DNA of 64,000 nucleotides from Bradyrhizobium sp. WSM3983 (GTDB lineage: Bacteria > Pseudomonadota > Alphaproteobacteria > Rhizobiales > Xanthobacteraceae). Position numbers and translations under genes: made by a program. The notes under the pieces were generated by a model. The model did no database searches, was not told the DNA's origin, and saw nothing but the letters and a program-made list of their open reading frames with translations. Location: contig NZ_AXAY01000008.1 in NCBI RefSeq assembly GCF_000473045.1, positions 206,328-270,327 on the forward strand, in the 5' to 3' direction. Shown one piece after another: positions 1 through 9,914 of this stretch (the first letter of the stretch is position 1; each line of letters opens with the position of its first letter).

Positions 1-354
1 CGGCAACGTGACATCGGCGATCCCCTGCCCGTGCTCGAGCGTGCAGCCGAGCCCCCCGCGATAGACGGCATGGCTGCGGCCGATGCCGAACAGCGTCACC
101 GTGACATCCTTGCGGGCGCGGTCGATCTGCAAATTCATCGCCCAGGTCAGGAGGCCGGTGCCCGGCATCGCGTCGGTGGTCTCGGCGAGGTTGCGCCGGG
201 GATCCAAGCCGGAGACGAACGTCTCCGAGCAGAGCGTGTCGGCGATGAAGCCGGTGGCAACCTTGGGCACGTCACGCGCCCGCGCCACGCCGAGCGCGAG
301 GCCGGCACAGGCGATGGCGGTGGTGAGGAGGACGATCTTACGACGACGGGTCAC
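1..354 (-). CDS. Serine hydrolase (beta-lactamase-related), N-terminal part
   Basis: Partial gene: only the first 118 codons lie in the window and the 3' part runs off the left edge. I chose the GTG at 354 because GGAGA sits 7-8 bases upstream and the protein then begins with a basic n-region (MTRRRK) and a hydrophobic helix, i.e. a signal peptide or membrane anchor ending near ARA. The following segment (VATGFIADTLCSETFVSG, LFGIGRSHAVYRGGLGC) resembles the exported N-terminal region of rhizobial serine hydrolases of the class C beta-lactamase fold, but the catalytic SxxK is outside the window, so the function is inference. It lies 146 bases downstream of the AraC-type gene on the same strand. 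Confidence 0.55.
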   Translation of the reverse strand, partial: MTRRRKIVLLTTAIACAGLALGVARARDVPKVATGFIADTLCSETFVSGLDPRRNLAETTDAMPGTGLLTWAMNLQIDRARKDVTVTLFGIGRSHAVYRGGLGCTLEHGQGIADVTLP

Positions 355-500
355 GGGCTTTTCTCCGGCTGCGGGGCGAGTGCGGGAGAGCAGGCCGGAT
401 GCGGGCGATGCGCGCTCGCCGGATTTGAAAAACGACCTCGTCGAAACTGATCGGGGCTAGCCGACTCTGAAATTCTTACGTGATTTCAAAGGTCTAGAAT

Positions 501-1565
501 CTAGGCCGCATCGGCCTTGAGCCGCCGGTACTCCGTCGGCGTCACCCCGGTCACCGCCTTGAAGGCGCGATTGAACGGGCCGAGCGACTGGAAGCCGGCG
601 TCCATCGCGATGGTGATGACGGGGACCTCGGCCTGGGTGGGATCGGCGAGCGCGGCCTTGGCTTCCTCGATGCGGTGGTTGTTCAGGAACACATTGAAGT
701 TGCGGTAGCCGAGCCGCTGGTTGATCAGCCGCCGCAGCCGGTATTCCGGAATCCCGAGCTTTGTGGCGAGCGTGCCGATGCTGATGTTGTCGTGGCGATA
801 GATGCGCTCGTCAGCCATCAGCCGCATCAGCGCATCGACCAGCTTCTGATCCGCGCTGGAATCCGCGGCGATGGCGGCCGGGGCGGGAAGGTTTGCCGCG
901 GCTTCGACGGGCGCCGGAAACAAATCCGCGGCATTGACCTGCATCATCGCATAGCAGATCGCGGCGACGAGACCGGCGAGAACGGCCGCGTTCGCGACAT
1001 TGGCGATCGCGGCGTTATCCCTGCCCCATATCGATATCTGCAGCAGCACATTGACGCCGCCATAGAGCAAGGCTGCGCTGACGATGAAAACCCGCAAATT
1101 ACGCCGGCGCTCGACCAGATCGGCCGACCAGGAGGCAATGGTCTGGGTTATCGCCAGCACGATAAAGCAAAGCGCCAGCAGATTGACCACGATAATGGCC
1201 GGCCGGCCGTGGACCGCCGGCGCGATCCACAGGCAACTGACGAAACTGTAGGCCGAGACCGCCGCCCAGATCAGCGCGTGCCACCAGCGCGGCACGAATG
1301 AATCGTCGAGCAAGGCGCGCGTGAACAGCCACAGCACCACGGCATCGCCGGTCGACAGCGCGATCAGCGGCGCATGCCATATCGAGACCGGCGCGGTCGA
1401 GCCGATCTCCGAGGTGACGACGTGCGCGATCGTCCCCAGCGCCAGCGCAATGGTGAGGCGTCCCGCCACGCTATGGCGGAAGTCGCGCAACAGCGAGGCC
1501 GCCAGCATCAGCAGCAGGGCCACGGTCGCGGCACGCAGGGCAAGTTCCGTTGCGGCAAGTGTCAT
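501..1565 (-). CDS. Membrane-anchored AraC-family transcriptional regulator
   Basis: A 354-aa protein with an all-hydrophobic N-terminal half (about residues 5-225, six to seven predicted membrane helices) and a C-terminal AraC/XylS helix-turn-helix pair (about residues 250-345, ending TGVTPTEYRRLKAD, with the second-helix pattern ITIAMDAGFQSLGPFNRAFK). This architecture is known from rhizobial membrane AraC regulators whose ligand is unknown. The frame is open 18 codons further upstream, but the Met at 1565 (MTLAATEL) begins just before the first membrane helix and is preferred; no clear Shine-Dalgarno is visible for either start. It is upstream of and co-oriented with the partial serine hydrolase, which may be its target. 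Confidence 0.82.
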   Translation of the reverse strand: MTLAATELALRAATVALLLMLAASLLRDFRHSVAGRLTIALALGTIAHVVTSEIGSTAPVSIWHAPLIALSTGDAVVLWLFTRALLDDSFVPRWWHALIWAAVSAYSFVSCLWIAPAVHGRPAIIVVNLLALCFIVLAITQTIASWSADLVERRRNLRVFIVSAALLYGGVNVLLQISIWGRDNAAIANVANAAVLAGLVAAICYAMMQVNAADLFPAPVEAAANLPAPAAIAADSSADQKLVDALMRLMADERIYRHDNISIGTLATKLGIPEYRLRRLINQRLGYRNFNVFLNNHRIEEAKAALADPTQAEVPVITIAMDAGFQSLGPFNRAFKAVTGVTPTEYRRLKADAA

Positions 1566-1670
1566 CGGGCGATGCGATCGGTCGCGGTTGCAATCAGCCG
1601 AACATCGTTCGTCAGGCACATTTTTTCAAGGACCGTCTGCGCACCGGGTTAGCAGCGTCTCATTCTCCAC

Positions 1671-1777
1671 TGTCATCGCCCGACTTGATCGGGCGATGAC
1701 AGTACTCCGAGACGGCAGTGATTGAACCGATGGGCTGCGGCGTAATGGATGCCCCGCCTTCGCGGAGCATGACAGCG
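1671..1777 (+). repeat. Palindromic intergenic repeat, family A copy 1
   Basis: About 105-bp composite element. It starts with TGTCATCGCCCG followed by its own inverted repeat, has a central spacer containing GAGACGGC and GCTGCGGCGTA, and ends with CCCCGC-TTCGCGG and ATGACAGCG. Left and right ends are mutually complementary, so the whole element can fold as two small hairpins or one large one. Other copies in this window: 3851-3956, 13622-13723 (inverted) and 46594-46734. This copy is the most diverged. No coding capacity. Confidence 0.85.
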
Positions 1778-1857
1778 GAGCATGTGATCGGCCTTTGTCG
1801 CGACGACAATGCAAATTCCTGCTACGATCGGCCCAAGAAATTCAGAAGGAGTCCACC

Positions 1858-2775
1858 ATGAGCTGGCAGCCCTCAAACGATCCCGTGCTCGGCGATCCCA
1901 TGTCCTGCGACGCGCTCGATCTCGTCATCGTGCCGCGCACCCGCGACCTCGGCGATGGATTCGCGGTGCGGCGCGCGCTGCCGCATGGCAAGCGGCAGAT
2001 GGTCGGACCCTTCATCTTCTTCGATCATTTCGGCCCAGTGCAGTTCGTCTCCGGCAAGGGCATGGACGTGCGCCCGCATCCGCATATCGGGCTTGCCACC
2101 GTCACCTATCTGTTTGACGGGTCCATCATGCATCGCGACAGCGAGGGCAACGTGCAGGAGATCGCGCCCGGCGCGATGAACTTGATGACGGCCGGCCGCG
2201 GCATCGCCCATTCCGAGCGCACGCCGGATGCGCAGCGCGCCTCGGGCCAGCAAATGCTGGGCCTGCAGAGCTGGATCGCGCTGCCGGCCGGATCGGAAGA
2301 GATTGATCCCTCGTTCCAGCATTATGCGGCGGGCGAGCTGCCGATGATCTCCGAACGCGATTTCACCGCGCGGGTGATCGCCGGATCCGCCTTCGGCATC
2401 ACCTCGCCGGTGAAAATGGTCTCGCCCTGGTTCTACACCGAGGTCACGGCCATGGCGGGCGCTAGCATGCCGCTCGACCCCGACCATGAGGAGCGCGCGA
2501 TCTACATCGTCGACGGTGAGATCGAGATCGCGAATGAGCGTTACGAAGGGCCGCGACTGCTGATCTTCCGCCCCGGCGACCGCATCACCGTGAAGGCGCT
2601 CAAAGCCACGCGAATGATGTTTCTCGGCGGCGATGCATTGGAAGGCCCGCGCCACATCTGGTGGAATTTCGTCTCCTCCAGCAAGGAGCGGATCGAGCAG
2701 GCCAAGCAGGACTGGAAAACCGGCCGCTTCGCGGGGGTTCCGCAGGAACATGAGTTCATTCCGCTGCCGGAATAG
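1858..2775 (+). CDS. Pirin family protein
   Basis: A 305-aa bicupin protein. Seen: the pirin signature [13 protein letters not shown] at about residue 45, the metal-binding run [17 protein letters not shown], and GRGIAHSER, which supplies the fourth ligand region (His and Glu) of the N-terminal cupin; a pirin C-terminal domain follows (about 180-285). Family members bind iron; some have quercetin 2,3-dioxygenase activity, others act as redox-sensing co-regulators, so the substrate is not predicted. The ATG at 1858 is preceded by AAGGAG with good spacing; the frame is open upstream to 1795 but that region overlaps unrelated intergenic DNA. It stands alone, 77 bases before purC. Confidence 0.9.
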   Translation: MSWQPSNDPVLGDPMSCDALDLVIVPRTRDLGDGFAVRRALPHGKRQMVGPFIFFDHFGPVQFVSGKGMDVRPHPHIGLATVTYLFDGSIMHRDSEGNVQEIAPGAMNLMTAGRGIAHSERTPDAQRASGQQMLGLQSWIALPAGSEEIDPSFQHYAAGELPMISERDFTARVIAGSAFGITSPVKMVSPWFYTEVTAMAGASMPLDPDHEERAIYIVDGEIEIANERYEGPRLLIFRPGDRITVKALKATRMMFLGGDALEGPRHIWWNFVSSSKERIEQAKQDWKTGRFAGVPQEHEFIPLPE

Positions 2776-2851
2776 GCTAATCCGGTTTCCGGTCGCGCTG
2801 CCGGCGCGGCCGGATTTCTCGCCTGAAAGCCAAGTCTACGAAAGCTTTGCG

Positions 2852-3766
<915 letters not shown>

Positions 3767-3850
3767 GCTCACTGCACTGCTGCCGCTAACTCGGTCATTG
3801 CTTCGCTGCGCTCACGATGACGAGGGGGAGCTGTTTGCTACACCCCCAAC

Positions 3851-3956
3851 TGTCATCGCCCGGCTTGGCCGGGCGATCCAGTATTCCAGAGACGGCGATG
3901 GAATACGGAGAGGCTGCGGCGTACTGGATTCCCCGCTTTCGCGGGGAATGACAGCG
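3851..3956 (+). repeat. Palindromic intergenic repeat, family A copy 2
   Basis: Best-preserved copy of family A, in the 364-base gap between purC and the SulP gene. Left hairpin arms CGCCCGG/CCGGGCG, central spacer with two AT-richer inverted repeats (CCAGTATTCC / GGAATAC and GTACTGGA), right hairpin CCCCGC-TTTC-GCGGGG. The rest of the gap (3957-4130) holds only the likely promoter and the leader of the SulP gene. Confidence 0.9.
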
Positions 3957-4130
3957 GGTGGGCGGGGAGCCGCTTCTTGCCCCAACGTGAGGTCTGCGGC
4001 GCCTTTTCCGTCCACCATATGATTGACCGTTCACGCAAAGACCCCCGCGGAACTTGTCGGATACTTCATATTTGCAAGAAACCTGTTGCGCTAGGCTCGC
4101 AGTGGTCTACCTCTCCGGACAGGAATTTTC

Positions 4131-6365
4131 ATGAGCGAGTGTCACGGCGTGACAGATCCAGCAATTGGCTTCGATCCGGTCACCAGGGTCAGTCCATCCG
4201 TCAAACGCGCGCTGAATGATATGCTGGGGGGAGGTGCCGCGAGCATCCTCACCCTCACGTTCGGGCTGTCCTATTCGCTGCTGATCTTCGCCGGCCCGCT
4301 CACGCCCTATCTGTCCTACGGGATCACTGCGACCTTCATCACCTCGGCGGTGCTTGCCGCCGTGATCGGGCTCGGCAGCTCGCTGCCCTTCGCGATTGCC
4401 GCGCCGGACAGCTCGACCGCCGCCGTGACCGGAATTCTGGCGGCCTCGCTGGTCGAGCACATCGAAACGACCAATCTGTCGGCACCGTTGCTCTCACCGG
4501 TCCTGATCACGCTCGGCCTGTCGACCGTGCTGACCGGGGTCGTGCTGTGCGGGCTGGGCCTGACGCGCATGGGCCGCGCCATCCGCTACGTGCCCTATCC
4601 CGTGGTCGGTGGCTTTCTCGGCGCTACCGGACTTCTCATCGCCTTGGGTGCGGTCCGGGTCATCACCAACACCCCGGTCCAGCTCACGACGCTTCCGCAC
4701 TTCGCCAATGGCACCACGCTGCTGGAACTCGGTGCCGCCTGCGCCATGGCGCTGGTGCTGTACCTGACCTGGCATCGCTCGCGGAATCCGTTCGGCCTGC
4801 CGATCATTCTGGTCGGCGGCGTGATCACGGCACATGTGGCGTTCTGGATCTCGGGCGTCTCGCTCGACGAGGCACGGAGCCTGGGCTGGACCTTTCAGCC
4901 TCCGCCGCAGGCGGCATTCATGCTGCCCTGGCACACCGACGAACTCGCCCGCTATCCCTGGTTTGCCGTACCGGACCTGCTCGGCAATCTCGTCGCCGTC
5001 ATCTTCGTGACCGCGTCGAGCACCCTGTTCAATACCACCGGCATCGAGGTTGCCGTACACCGCGAAGCCAATCTGGAACGCGAGCTGAATGTCACCGGCG
5101 CGGCCAACATCCTCAGCGGCGTGCTCGGCGGCTACACCGGCTGCAGCTCGATCAGCCGCTCGGTCCTCAACTTCTCCAGCGGCGGACGCGGACGGCTGTC
5201 CGGTCTCACCGCCTCGGTGCTGTCGCTGCTGATGCTAGCGATCGCGCCCGAGCTGCTCGGCTTCATTCCGAAATTCGTGCTCGGCGGCTTGCTGCTCTAT
5301 CTCGGCGCCGACCAGCTGCACAAATGGATCATCGAGTCGCGCAAGCGGCTTTCGAAGCTCGAATATCTGTCGCTGGTCGCCATCATCGTCATCATCGTGG
5401 CCTGGGGTTTCGTGCCGGGCATTTTGATCGGCGTCATCATCGGCTGCGCGACCTTTGCCTTCAGCGCGGCGCGGGTGGAGTCGATCAAGTACAGTTTTGA
5501 CGGCTCCGAATATCGCTCCTCGCTCGACCGCTCGCGCGACGACCAGGAGGTGCTGCTGGCCCATGGCGGCAAGATCCAGGGGCTCAATCTCCAGAGCTAT
5601 CTGTTCTTCGGCTCCGCCAACCGGCTCTACCAGCACGTCAAGCGACTGCTCCAGGAACGCCCGGAGTGCCGCTATCTGGTGTTCGACTTCAAGCTTGTCA
5701 CCGGCGTGGATTCGTCGGCCGCCTACAGCTTCGCCCAGATCAAGCGCAGCGCGGCCGATCTCGGTGTCGAGCTCATCCTGGTGCATTTGTCGGCGGCGGC
5801 CGAGAAGGTGCTGCGCTCCAGCGACTTCATCGGCGAAGGCGTCACCGTCGTTCCCGAGCTCGATCACGCGCTGGAATGGTGCGAGAACGAACTCATCGCG
5901 CAGCATCAGGGATTGGCGCAGGAAACGGCCAGTTTGCGCGACTGGTTCGCAGGCATTCTCGACAGCGAGGACGACGCCGACGAGTTGATCCGCCGCTGCC
6001 AGCGGCTCGAGGTCGACGCCGGCGACATCATCGTGCAGGCCGGCGATCCCGCCGATTCAATGCACTTCATCCTCGACGGCCGCGTCGGCATCATGATTCC
6101 TGCCGATGACGACCGCACCACGCGCGTGCGCAGCCTCGGCCGCTACACCACGATCGGCGAGATGGGACTGGTGTCACAAGCGCCGCGCAGCGCCACGATC
6201 CAGGCCGAGGTCGACAGCGTGCTCTACGTGCTGAACACGCACCAGTTCGATGCGATCAAGGCAGAAGAGCCCGCGCTCAGCCATAAGCTGCTGACGTACT
6301 TTGTGTCGGTGATGGCGGAGCGGCTGACGTTTGCGAACCGGACGATCGCGGTGTTGAGGCGGTAG
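4131..6365 (+). CDS. SulP-family anion transporter with STAS and cyclic-nucleotide-binding domains
   Basis: A 744-aa inner-membrane protein with three parts. Residues about 25-440 form the SulP/SLC26 transport core (NSTGIE-like segment STLFNTTGIEVAV, GCSSISRSVLNFSSGGRGRLSGL). Residues about 475-590 form a cytoplasmic STAS domain with the typical YLVFDFKLVTGVDSSAAY strand-helix. Residues about 615-740 form a CRP-like cyclic-nucleotide-binding domain (DIIVQAGDPADSMHFILDG, then GEMGL and PRSATI, the phosphate-binding region). The substrate could be sulfate, bicarbonate or a dicarboxylate and is not decidable here. The added nucleotide domain suggests gating by cAMP or a related nucleotide. ATG at 4131 follows AGGAATTTTC. 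It is a single-gene unit. Confidence 0.9.
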   Translation: MSECHGVTDPAIGFDPVTRVSPSVKRALNDMLGGGAASILTLTFGLSYSLLIFAGPLTPYLSYGITATFITSAVLAAVIGLGSSLPFAIAAPDSSTAAVTGILAASLVEHIETTNLSAPLLSPVLITLGLSTVLTGVVLCGLGLTRMGRAIRYVPYPVVGGFLGATGLLIALGAVRVITNTPVQLTTLPHFANGTTLLELGAACAMALVLYLTWHRSRNPFGLPIILVGGVITAHVAFWISGVSLDEARSLGWTFQPPPQAAFMLPWHTDELARYPWFAVPDLLGNLVAVIFVTASSTLFNTTGIEVAVHREANLERELNVTGAANILSGVLGGYTGCSSISRSVLNFSSGGRGRLSGLTASVLSLLMLAIAPELLGFIPKFVLGGLLLYLGADQLHKWIIESRKRLSKLEYLSLVAIIVIIVAWGFVPGILIGVIIGCATFAFSAARVESIKYSFDGSEYRSSLDRSRDDQEVLLAHGGKIQGLNLQSYLFFGSANRLYQHVKRLLQERPECRYLVFDFKLVTGVDSSAAYSFAQIKRSAADLGVELILVHLSAAAEKVLRSSDFIGEGVTVVPELDHALEWCENELIAQHQGLAQETASLRDWFAGILDSEDDADELIRRCQRLEVDAGDIIVQAGDPADSMHFILDGRVGIMIPADDDRTTRVRSLGRYTTIGEMGLVSQAPRSATIQAEVDSVLYVLNTHQFDAIKAEEPALSHKLLTYFVSVMAERLTFANRTIAVLRR

Positions 6366-6413
6366 GGGACACGCGCGCGCCTTCCACCGAGCCTGCCGCA
6401 TCCGTCCTGTCGC

Positions 6414-7295
6414 CTACGCGAGGGTGTCACGAATCATAGTGTCCAGGCTGCTCGCGGTGACCCCCAGCAGTTTTTCCGTCTCGCCGGCGTCAAGCAGAAG
6501 CGGCTTTTCGAACAAATAGGACATCTCGATGCCTTCGCTGAAGCCGATGCCTTCCAGATCGGCCGAGGTGAGGCGAAGCAGATTCGGAACGTCGATCTTC
6601 AGCACGGTCGCGAATCTTCGCACCAGCTCGCGGACGGACGCGGACTGCGACGGCACATGAAAGGCGCGGCCCCATTCTCCGGTGAAGCGCGACGCGGCGA
6701 CCAGCGTCTTCGCGGTGTCCTTGGTGAAAGACCAGGCATGCGCCACATCGGGATCGCCGAGGAAAGATACCTGCTCGCCCTTGAGCAGCGATGGCAGGGC
6801 CAGCAGCGAGAAATACGCGACCGCACCCTTGCCCAGATAGTCGCTTGCGCGGACCTCGATAGCGGGAACGCTCGATCGCAGTGCGCGCTGCCACATGATG
6901 TGCCGGGTGGTACCCTTTCGGCTGGTCGGGTCCGGCTCCAGGTCCGGCGTCAGAGGGCTTACGGCCTGCGCGCCATAGCCATAGACATTCCCGACCACGA
7001 GCAGCCTGGCGCCAACCTGCTCGGCTGCCTTGACCGTTCCATCCATGATCGGAAAGAAGTCGGTTGGCCATCGATGATAGGCCGCCATCGCGCACATGAA
7101 GATCGCATCCGCGCCCTTGGCTAACCCGGCCAGCTGCGCAGCGTCAGTTGCATCCGACGAAACCGTGCGCACATCTCCAGCATCGAGCGACCCGGCATTC
7201 CTGCTGGTCAGGATGACGCTGTGCCCTTCCTCTGCCAGAAGGCGAGCTGTTTCGCGTCCGACAGGACCGGCTCCGACAATCACGTAATGACTCAC
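6414..7295 (-). CDS. NAD(P)-dependent epimerase/dehydratase-type oxidoreductase
   Basis: A 293-aa atypical short-chain dehydrogenase. It begins with the Rossmann motif YVIVGAGPVGRETARLLAEEGHSV (residues about 4-27; GxGxxG form). An NAD-binding Asp follows, and then VVGNVYGYG, where the Tyr-x3-Lys of classical members is not present in the standard form. The family includes sugar epimerases and NmrA-like redox sensors, so the reaction is unknown. It is divergent from the AraC gene at 7414 with a 118-base shared promoter region, a common arrangement of regulator and target. Confidence 0.8.
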   Translation of the reverse strand: MSHYVIVGAGPVGRETARLLAEEGHSVILTSRNAGSLDAGDVRTVSSDATDAAQLAGLAKGADAIFMCAMAAYHRWPTDFFPIMDGTVKAAEQVGARLLVVGNVYGYGAQAVSPLTPDLEPDPTSRKGTTRHIMWQRALRSSVPAIEVRASDYLGKGAVAYFSLLALPSLLKGEQVSFLGDPDVAHAWSFTKDTAKTLVAASRFTGEWGRAFHVPSQSASVRELVRRFATVLKIDVPNLLRLTSADLEGIGFSEGIEMSYLFEKPLLLDAGETEKLLGVTASSLDTMIRDTLA

Positions 7296-7413
7296 TTTGC
7301 ATCCTCATTTGCCACGAAACGACAGATGAATTCTTGACGCCTGAGCCGTTGAAAATCGCGCACGATGCGCCAAATATCGATCACGTTCCGCCAAGCACCG
7401 GAGAGTCCGGACG

Positions 7414-8226
7414 ATGCATGCGAGATCGAGTTCGGCGCCCACATCGACTGGCAGCACCGCTGCGGCCACGCGAACCGAGCCTGATTCCGTTGCACTGGAG
7501 CCGATCGGCGATCACCGGATCATCATCCACCTTAGCCCTGCGACGCGCTCACTTTGTCTCGAGACCGGGGACCAGTTTCTGCGTCAAGCCGGCGATATCG
7601 ATGTGATTCCGTCCGGTGCCTTCGGCGGTTTCGTGGCAGAAACGCCCTACCAATCGCTTCAGATCCGGCTTGCGCCGAGCATGCTGGATCATGCGGCCGC
7701 CAGGAGTCGACAATTGGCGGCCGCCCGGCTCACGCATCATCATATGCTGCGGAATGATCGCATCATTTTGCTCGGACAAGCTCTCGAAAGCGACGTGAAA
7801 GCCGGCTCGCCAAGCGGGCCCTTGTTTGCCGAAAACGTTGGAATGGCCCTGGCGGTCGAGTTGCTCAGCCTTGCGAATGATCCGCCGGCGCAGGCCATTC
7901 GCCTCTCGGACGCGCAACTTCAGAGAGTTCTGGTCTATATCGATGCAAATCTCGACCAGCCGCTCACAATCGACATTCTCTGCCGCGAGGCCGGCGTCAG
8001 CAGCTCACATCTGCGGACCTGGTTCAAAGTGGCCATGGACGTCACGATTCATCGCTACATCCTGAGAAGAAGGGTGGAGCACGCACGGCAGCTCCTCCTC
8101 CAAGGCGACCGCAAGCTCAGCGATATCGCCCTGGAAGCAGGCTTTTCCCATCAGTCTCACCTAGCCAAATGGATGCGCCGCGAGTTCGGTCGCAGGCCCA
8201 GCGAACTGCGTCGAAGCAAGAGCTGA
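7414..8226 (+). CDS. AraC-family transcriptional regulator (cupin sensor domain)
   Basis: 270 aa. The N-terminal part (about 25-150) is a beta-rich cupin-like effector domain (QAGDIDVIPSGAFGGF). The C-terminal part (about 165-265) is an AraC double helix-turn-helix with LTIDILCREAGVSSSHLRTWFK and the classical LSDIALEAGFSHQSHLAKWM. Soluble, cytoplasmic. The start at 7414 is the first ATG; a Shine-Dalgarno (GGAGAGTCCGGACG) lies just upstream. Divergently transcribed from the oxidoreductase at 6414-7295, which is its most likely target. Confidence 0.86.
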   Translation: MHARSSSAPTSTGSTAAATRTEPDSVALEPIGDHRIIIHLSPATRSLCLETGDQFLRQAGDIDVIPSGAFGGFVAETPYQSLQIRLAPSMLDHAAARSRQLAAARLTHHHMLRNDRIILLGQALESDVKAGSPSGPLFAENVGMALAVELLSLANDPPAQAIRLSDAQLQRVLVYIDANLDQPLTIDILCREAGVSSSHLRTWFKVAMDVTIHRYILRRRVEHARQLLLQGDRKLSDIALEAGFSHQSHLAKWMRREFGRRPSELRRSKS

Positions 8227-8238
8227 TCGGCGAGGCCC

Positions 8239-9732
8239 TCACACCCCCGCCATCATCACATATTTGATCTCGACATATTCTTCCATGCCGTGACGTGAGC
8301 CTTCACGCCCCAAGCCGCTTTCCTTGACGCCGCCGAAGGGCGCGACTTCCGTCGTGATGAGACCGGTGTTGACGCCGACCATGCCGGACTCCAGCGCTTC
8401 GGCGACGCGCCAGACGCGGCCGAGATCACGGGAGTAGAAGTACGAGGCGAGACCAAACGGCGAGGCGTTGCACATCGCGATCACGTCGGCCTCGTCCTTG
8501 AAGCGGATCACCGCCGCGAGCGGGCCAAAGGTCTCCTCCTGCGACACCAGCGAATCCGGCTTCACATCGGCCAGCACCGTCGGCTCGAAGAAGGAACGTC
8601 CAAGCTCGCTCCGCTTGCCGCCGGTCACGACCTTGGCGCCGCGCTTGATGGCGTCCGCAATGTGGCGCTCGACCTTGTCGATCGCCTTCATGTTGATCAG
8701 CGGCCCCTGGGTGACGCCGCTCTCGGTACCATCGCCGATCTTCATCGCCGCGACCTTGGCCGACAGCTTCTTGACGAACTCGTCGTAGATCTTGTCCTGG
8801 GCATAGAGACGGTTGGCACAGACGCAGGTCTGGCCCATGTTGCGGTATTTCGAGACGATCGCACCTTCGACCGCGGCGTCGATGTCGGCGTCGTCAAACA
8901 CCACGAACGGCGCGTTGCCGCCAAGCTCGAGGCCGAGCCGCTTCACGCCGACGGAAGCCTGCTGGTAGAGAATCTTGCCGACAGCGGTCGAGCCGGTGAA
9001 GCCGACGAAGCGCACCGCCGGATGCTCGCACAGCACCTTGCCGATCGGCGGCGCATCACCGGTGATGATGTTGAGCACGCCCTTGGGGATGCCGGCCTTC
9101 TCGGCGAGCACGGCCAGCGCCAAGGCCGAGAGCGGCGTCTCGTTGGCGGGCTTCAGCACCACGGTGCAGCCCGCGGCCAGCGCCGGCGAGACCTTTCGCG
9201 TGATCATCGAGTTCGGGAAATTCCACGGCGTGATCGCGCCGCAGACACCGATCGGCTGCTTGATCGCCAGCAGCCGCGCATCGGGCCGCTGCGTCGGAAT
9301 GGTCTCGCCATAGACGCGGCGGGCTTCTTCCGCGAAGAACTCGATATAGGCGGCGCCGATGTCGACCTCGCCGAGCGCCTCCGACAGCGGCTTGCCCTGC
9401 TCGGAGGTGAGGATCAGCGCGAGGTCCTCGCGGTTGGCGGTAATCAGCTCGAACCATTTGCGCAGAATGTTGGAGCGCTGCTTGGCGGTGTGCTTGGCCC
9501 AGGCCGGGAACGCGCGCTGGGCGGCCTCGACCGCCTTCGTCGTATCGTCCGCGCCAAGCTGCGGCACTTTTGCGATCTCGACACCAGTCGCGGGATTGTT
9601 CACCGCGAAGACCGGCGTGCCGACCCAGGTGCCGTCGATGTAGCAGGCCTCCTTCAGGAGCGAAGGGTCCTTCAACCGGTCACGCAGGGTGGCGGTGGCT
9701 TGCTGGGCGCGTGCAGCGGCGGTCGGGGTCAT
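8239..9732 (-). CDS. gabD: NAD(P)-dependent succinate-semialdehyde dehydrogenase (aldehyde dehydrogenase superfamily)
   Basis: 497 aa, the normal size of GabD-like enzymes that oxidise succinate semialdehyde to succinate at the end of the GABA shunt. Visible: cofactor loop ITPWNFPNSMITRKVSPALA, FTGSTAVGK, general base Glu269 in ELGGNAPF, catalytic Cys303 in GQTCVCANR, and ETFGPLAAV near the C-terminus. The start at 9732 has GAGGAG eight bases upstream; the frame is open another 30 codons, but without support. Substrate preference within the family (glutarate or succinate semialdehyde) cannot be fixed from sequence alone. It ends 13 bases from the convergent AraC gene. Confidence 0.9.
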   Translation of the reverse strand: MTPTAAARAQQATATLRDRLKDPSLLKEACYIDGTWVGTPVFAVNNPATGVEIAKVPQLGADDTTKAVEAAQRAFPAWAKHTAKQRSNILRKWFELITANREDLALILTSEQGKPLSEALGEVDIGAAYIEFFAEEARRVYGETIPTQRPDARLLAIKQPIGVCGAITPWNFPNSMITRKVSPALAAGCTVVLKPANETPLSALALAVLAEKAGIPKGVLNIITGDAPPIGKVLCEHPAVRFVGFTGSTAVGKILYQQASVGVKRLGLELGGNAPFVVFDDADIDAAVEGAIVSKYRNMGQTCVCANRLYAQDKIYDEFVKKLSAKVAAMKIGDGTESGVTQGPLINMKAIDKVERHIADAIKRGAKVVTGGKRSELGRSFFEPTVLADVKPDSLVSQEETFGPLAAVIRFKDEADVIAMCNASPFGLASYFYSRDLGRVWRVAEALESGMVGVNTGLITTEVAPFGGVKESGLGREGSRHGMEEYVEIKYVMMAGV

Positions 9733-9863
9733 GGCGATACTCCTCGGACGATCATTGGGGGACGATCGGGTCGGCCGGAATATAGGGACAGACGGCCCGC
9801 AATGCACCGTCCCGCAACGCACATCTGATGGGAGTTAAGCTCGGAGCGGCGATCTTATTGTCT

Positions 9864-9914
9864 GAGCACGATCTTTCCGGAAAACCGCTGCACACTTTTC
9901 CGGATCATGCTCTA
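9864..9914 (+). repeat. Short palindromic repeat, family B copy 1
   Basis: Roughly 50-bp element: GAGCACGATCTTTCCGG, AAAACCGCT, then CACACTTTTCCGGATCATGCTCTA. Its ends are complementary. Copies also at 20656-20704 and 29883-29933. The terminal CTA (9912-9914) is the TAG stop codon of the leftward gene 9912-10232. Confidence 0.9.

Noticed and set aside
31..460. Two overlapping plus-strand frames at the left edge
   Set aside because: They are shadows of the leftward serine hydrolase, which has signal-peptide features and a Shine-Dalgarno.
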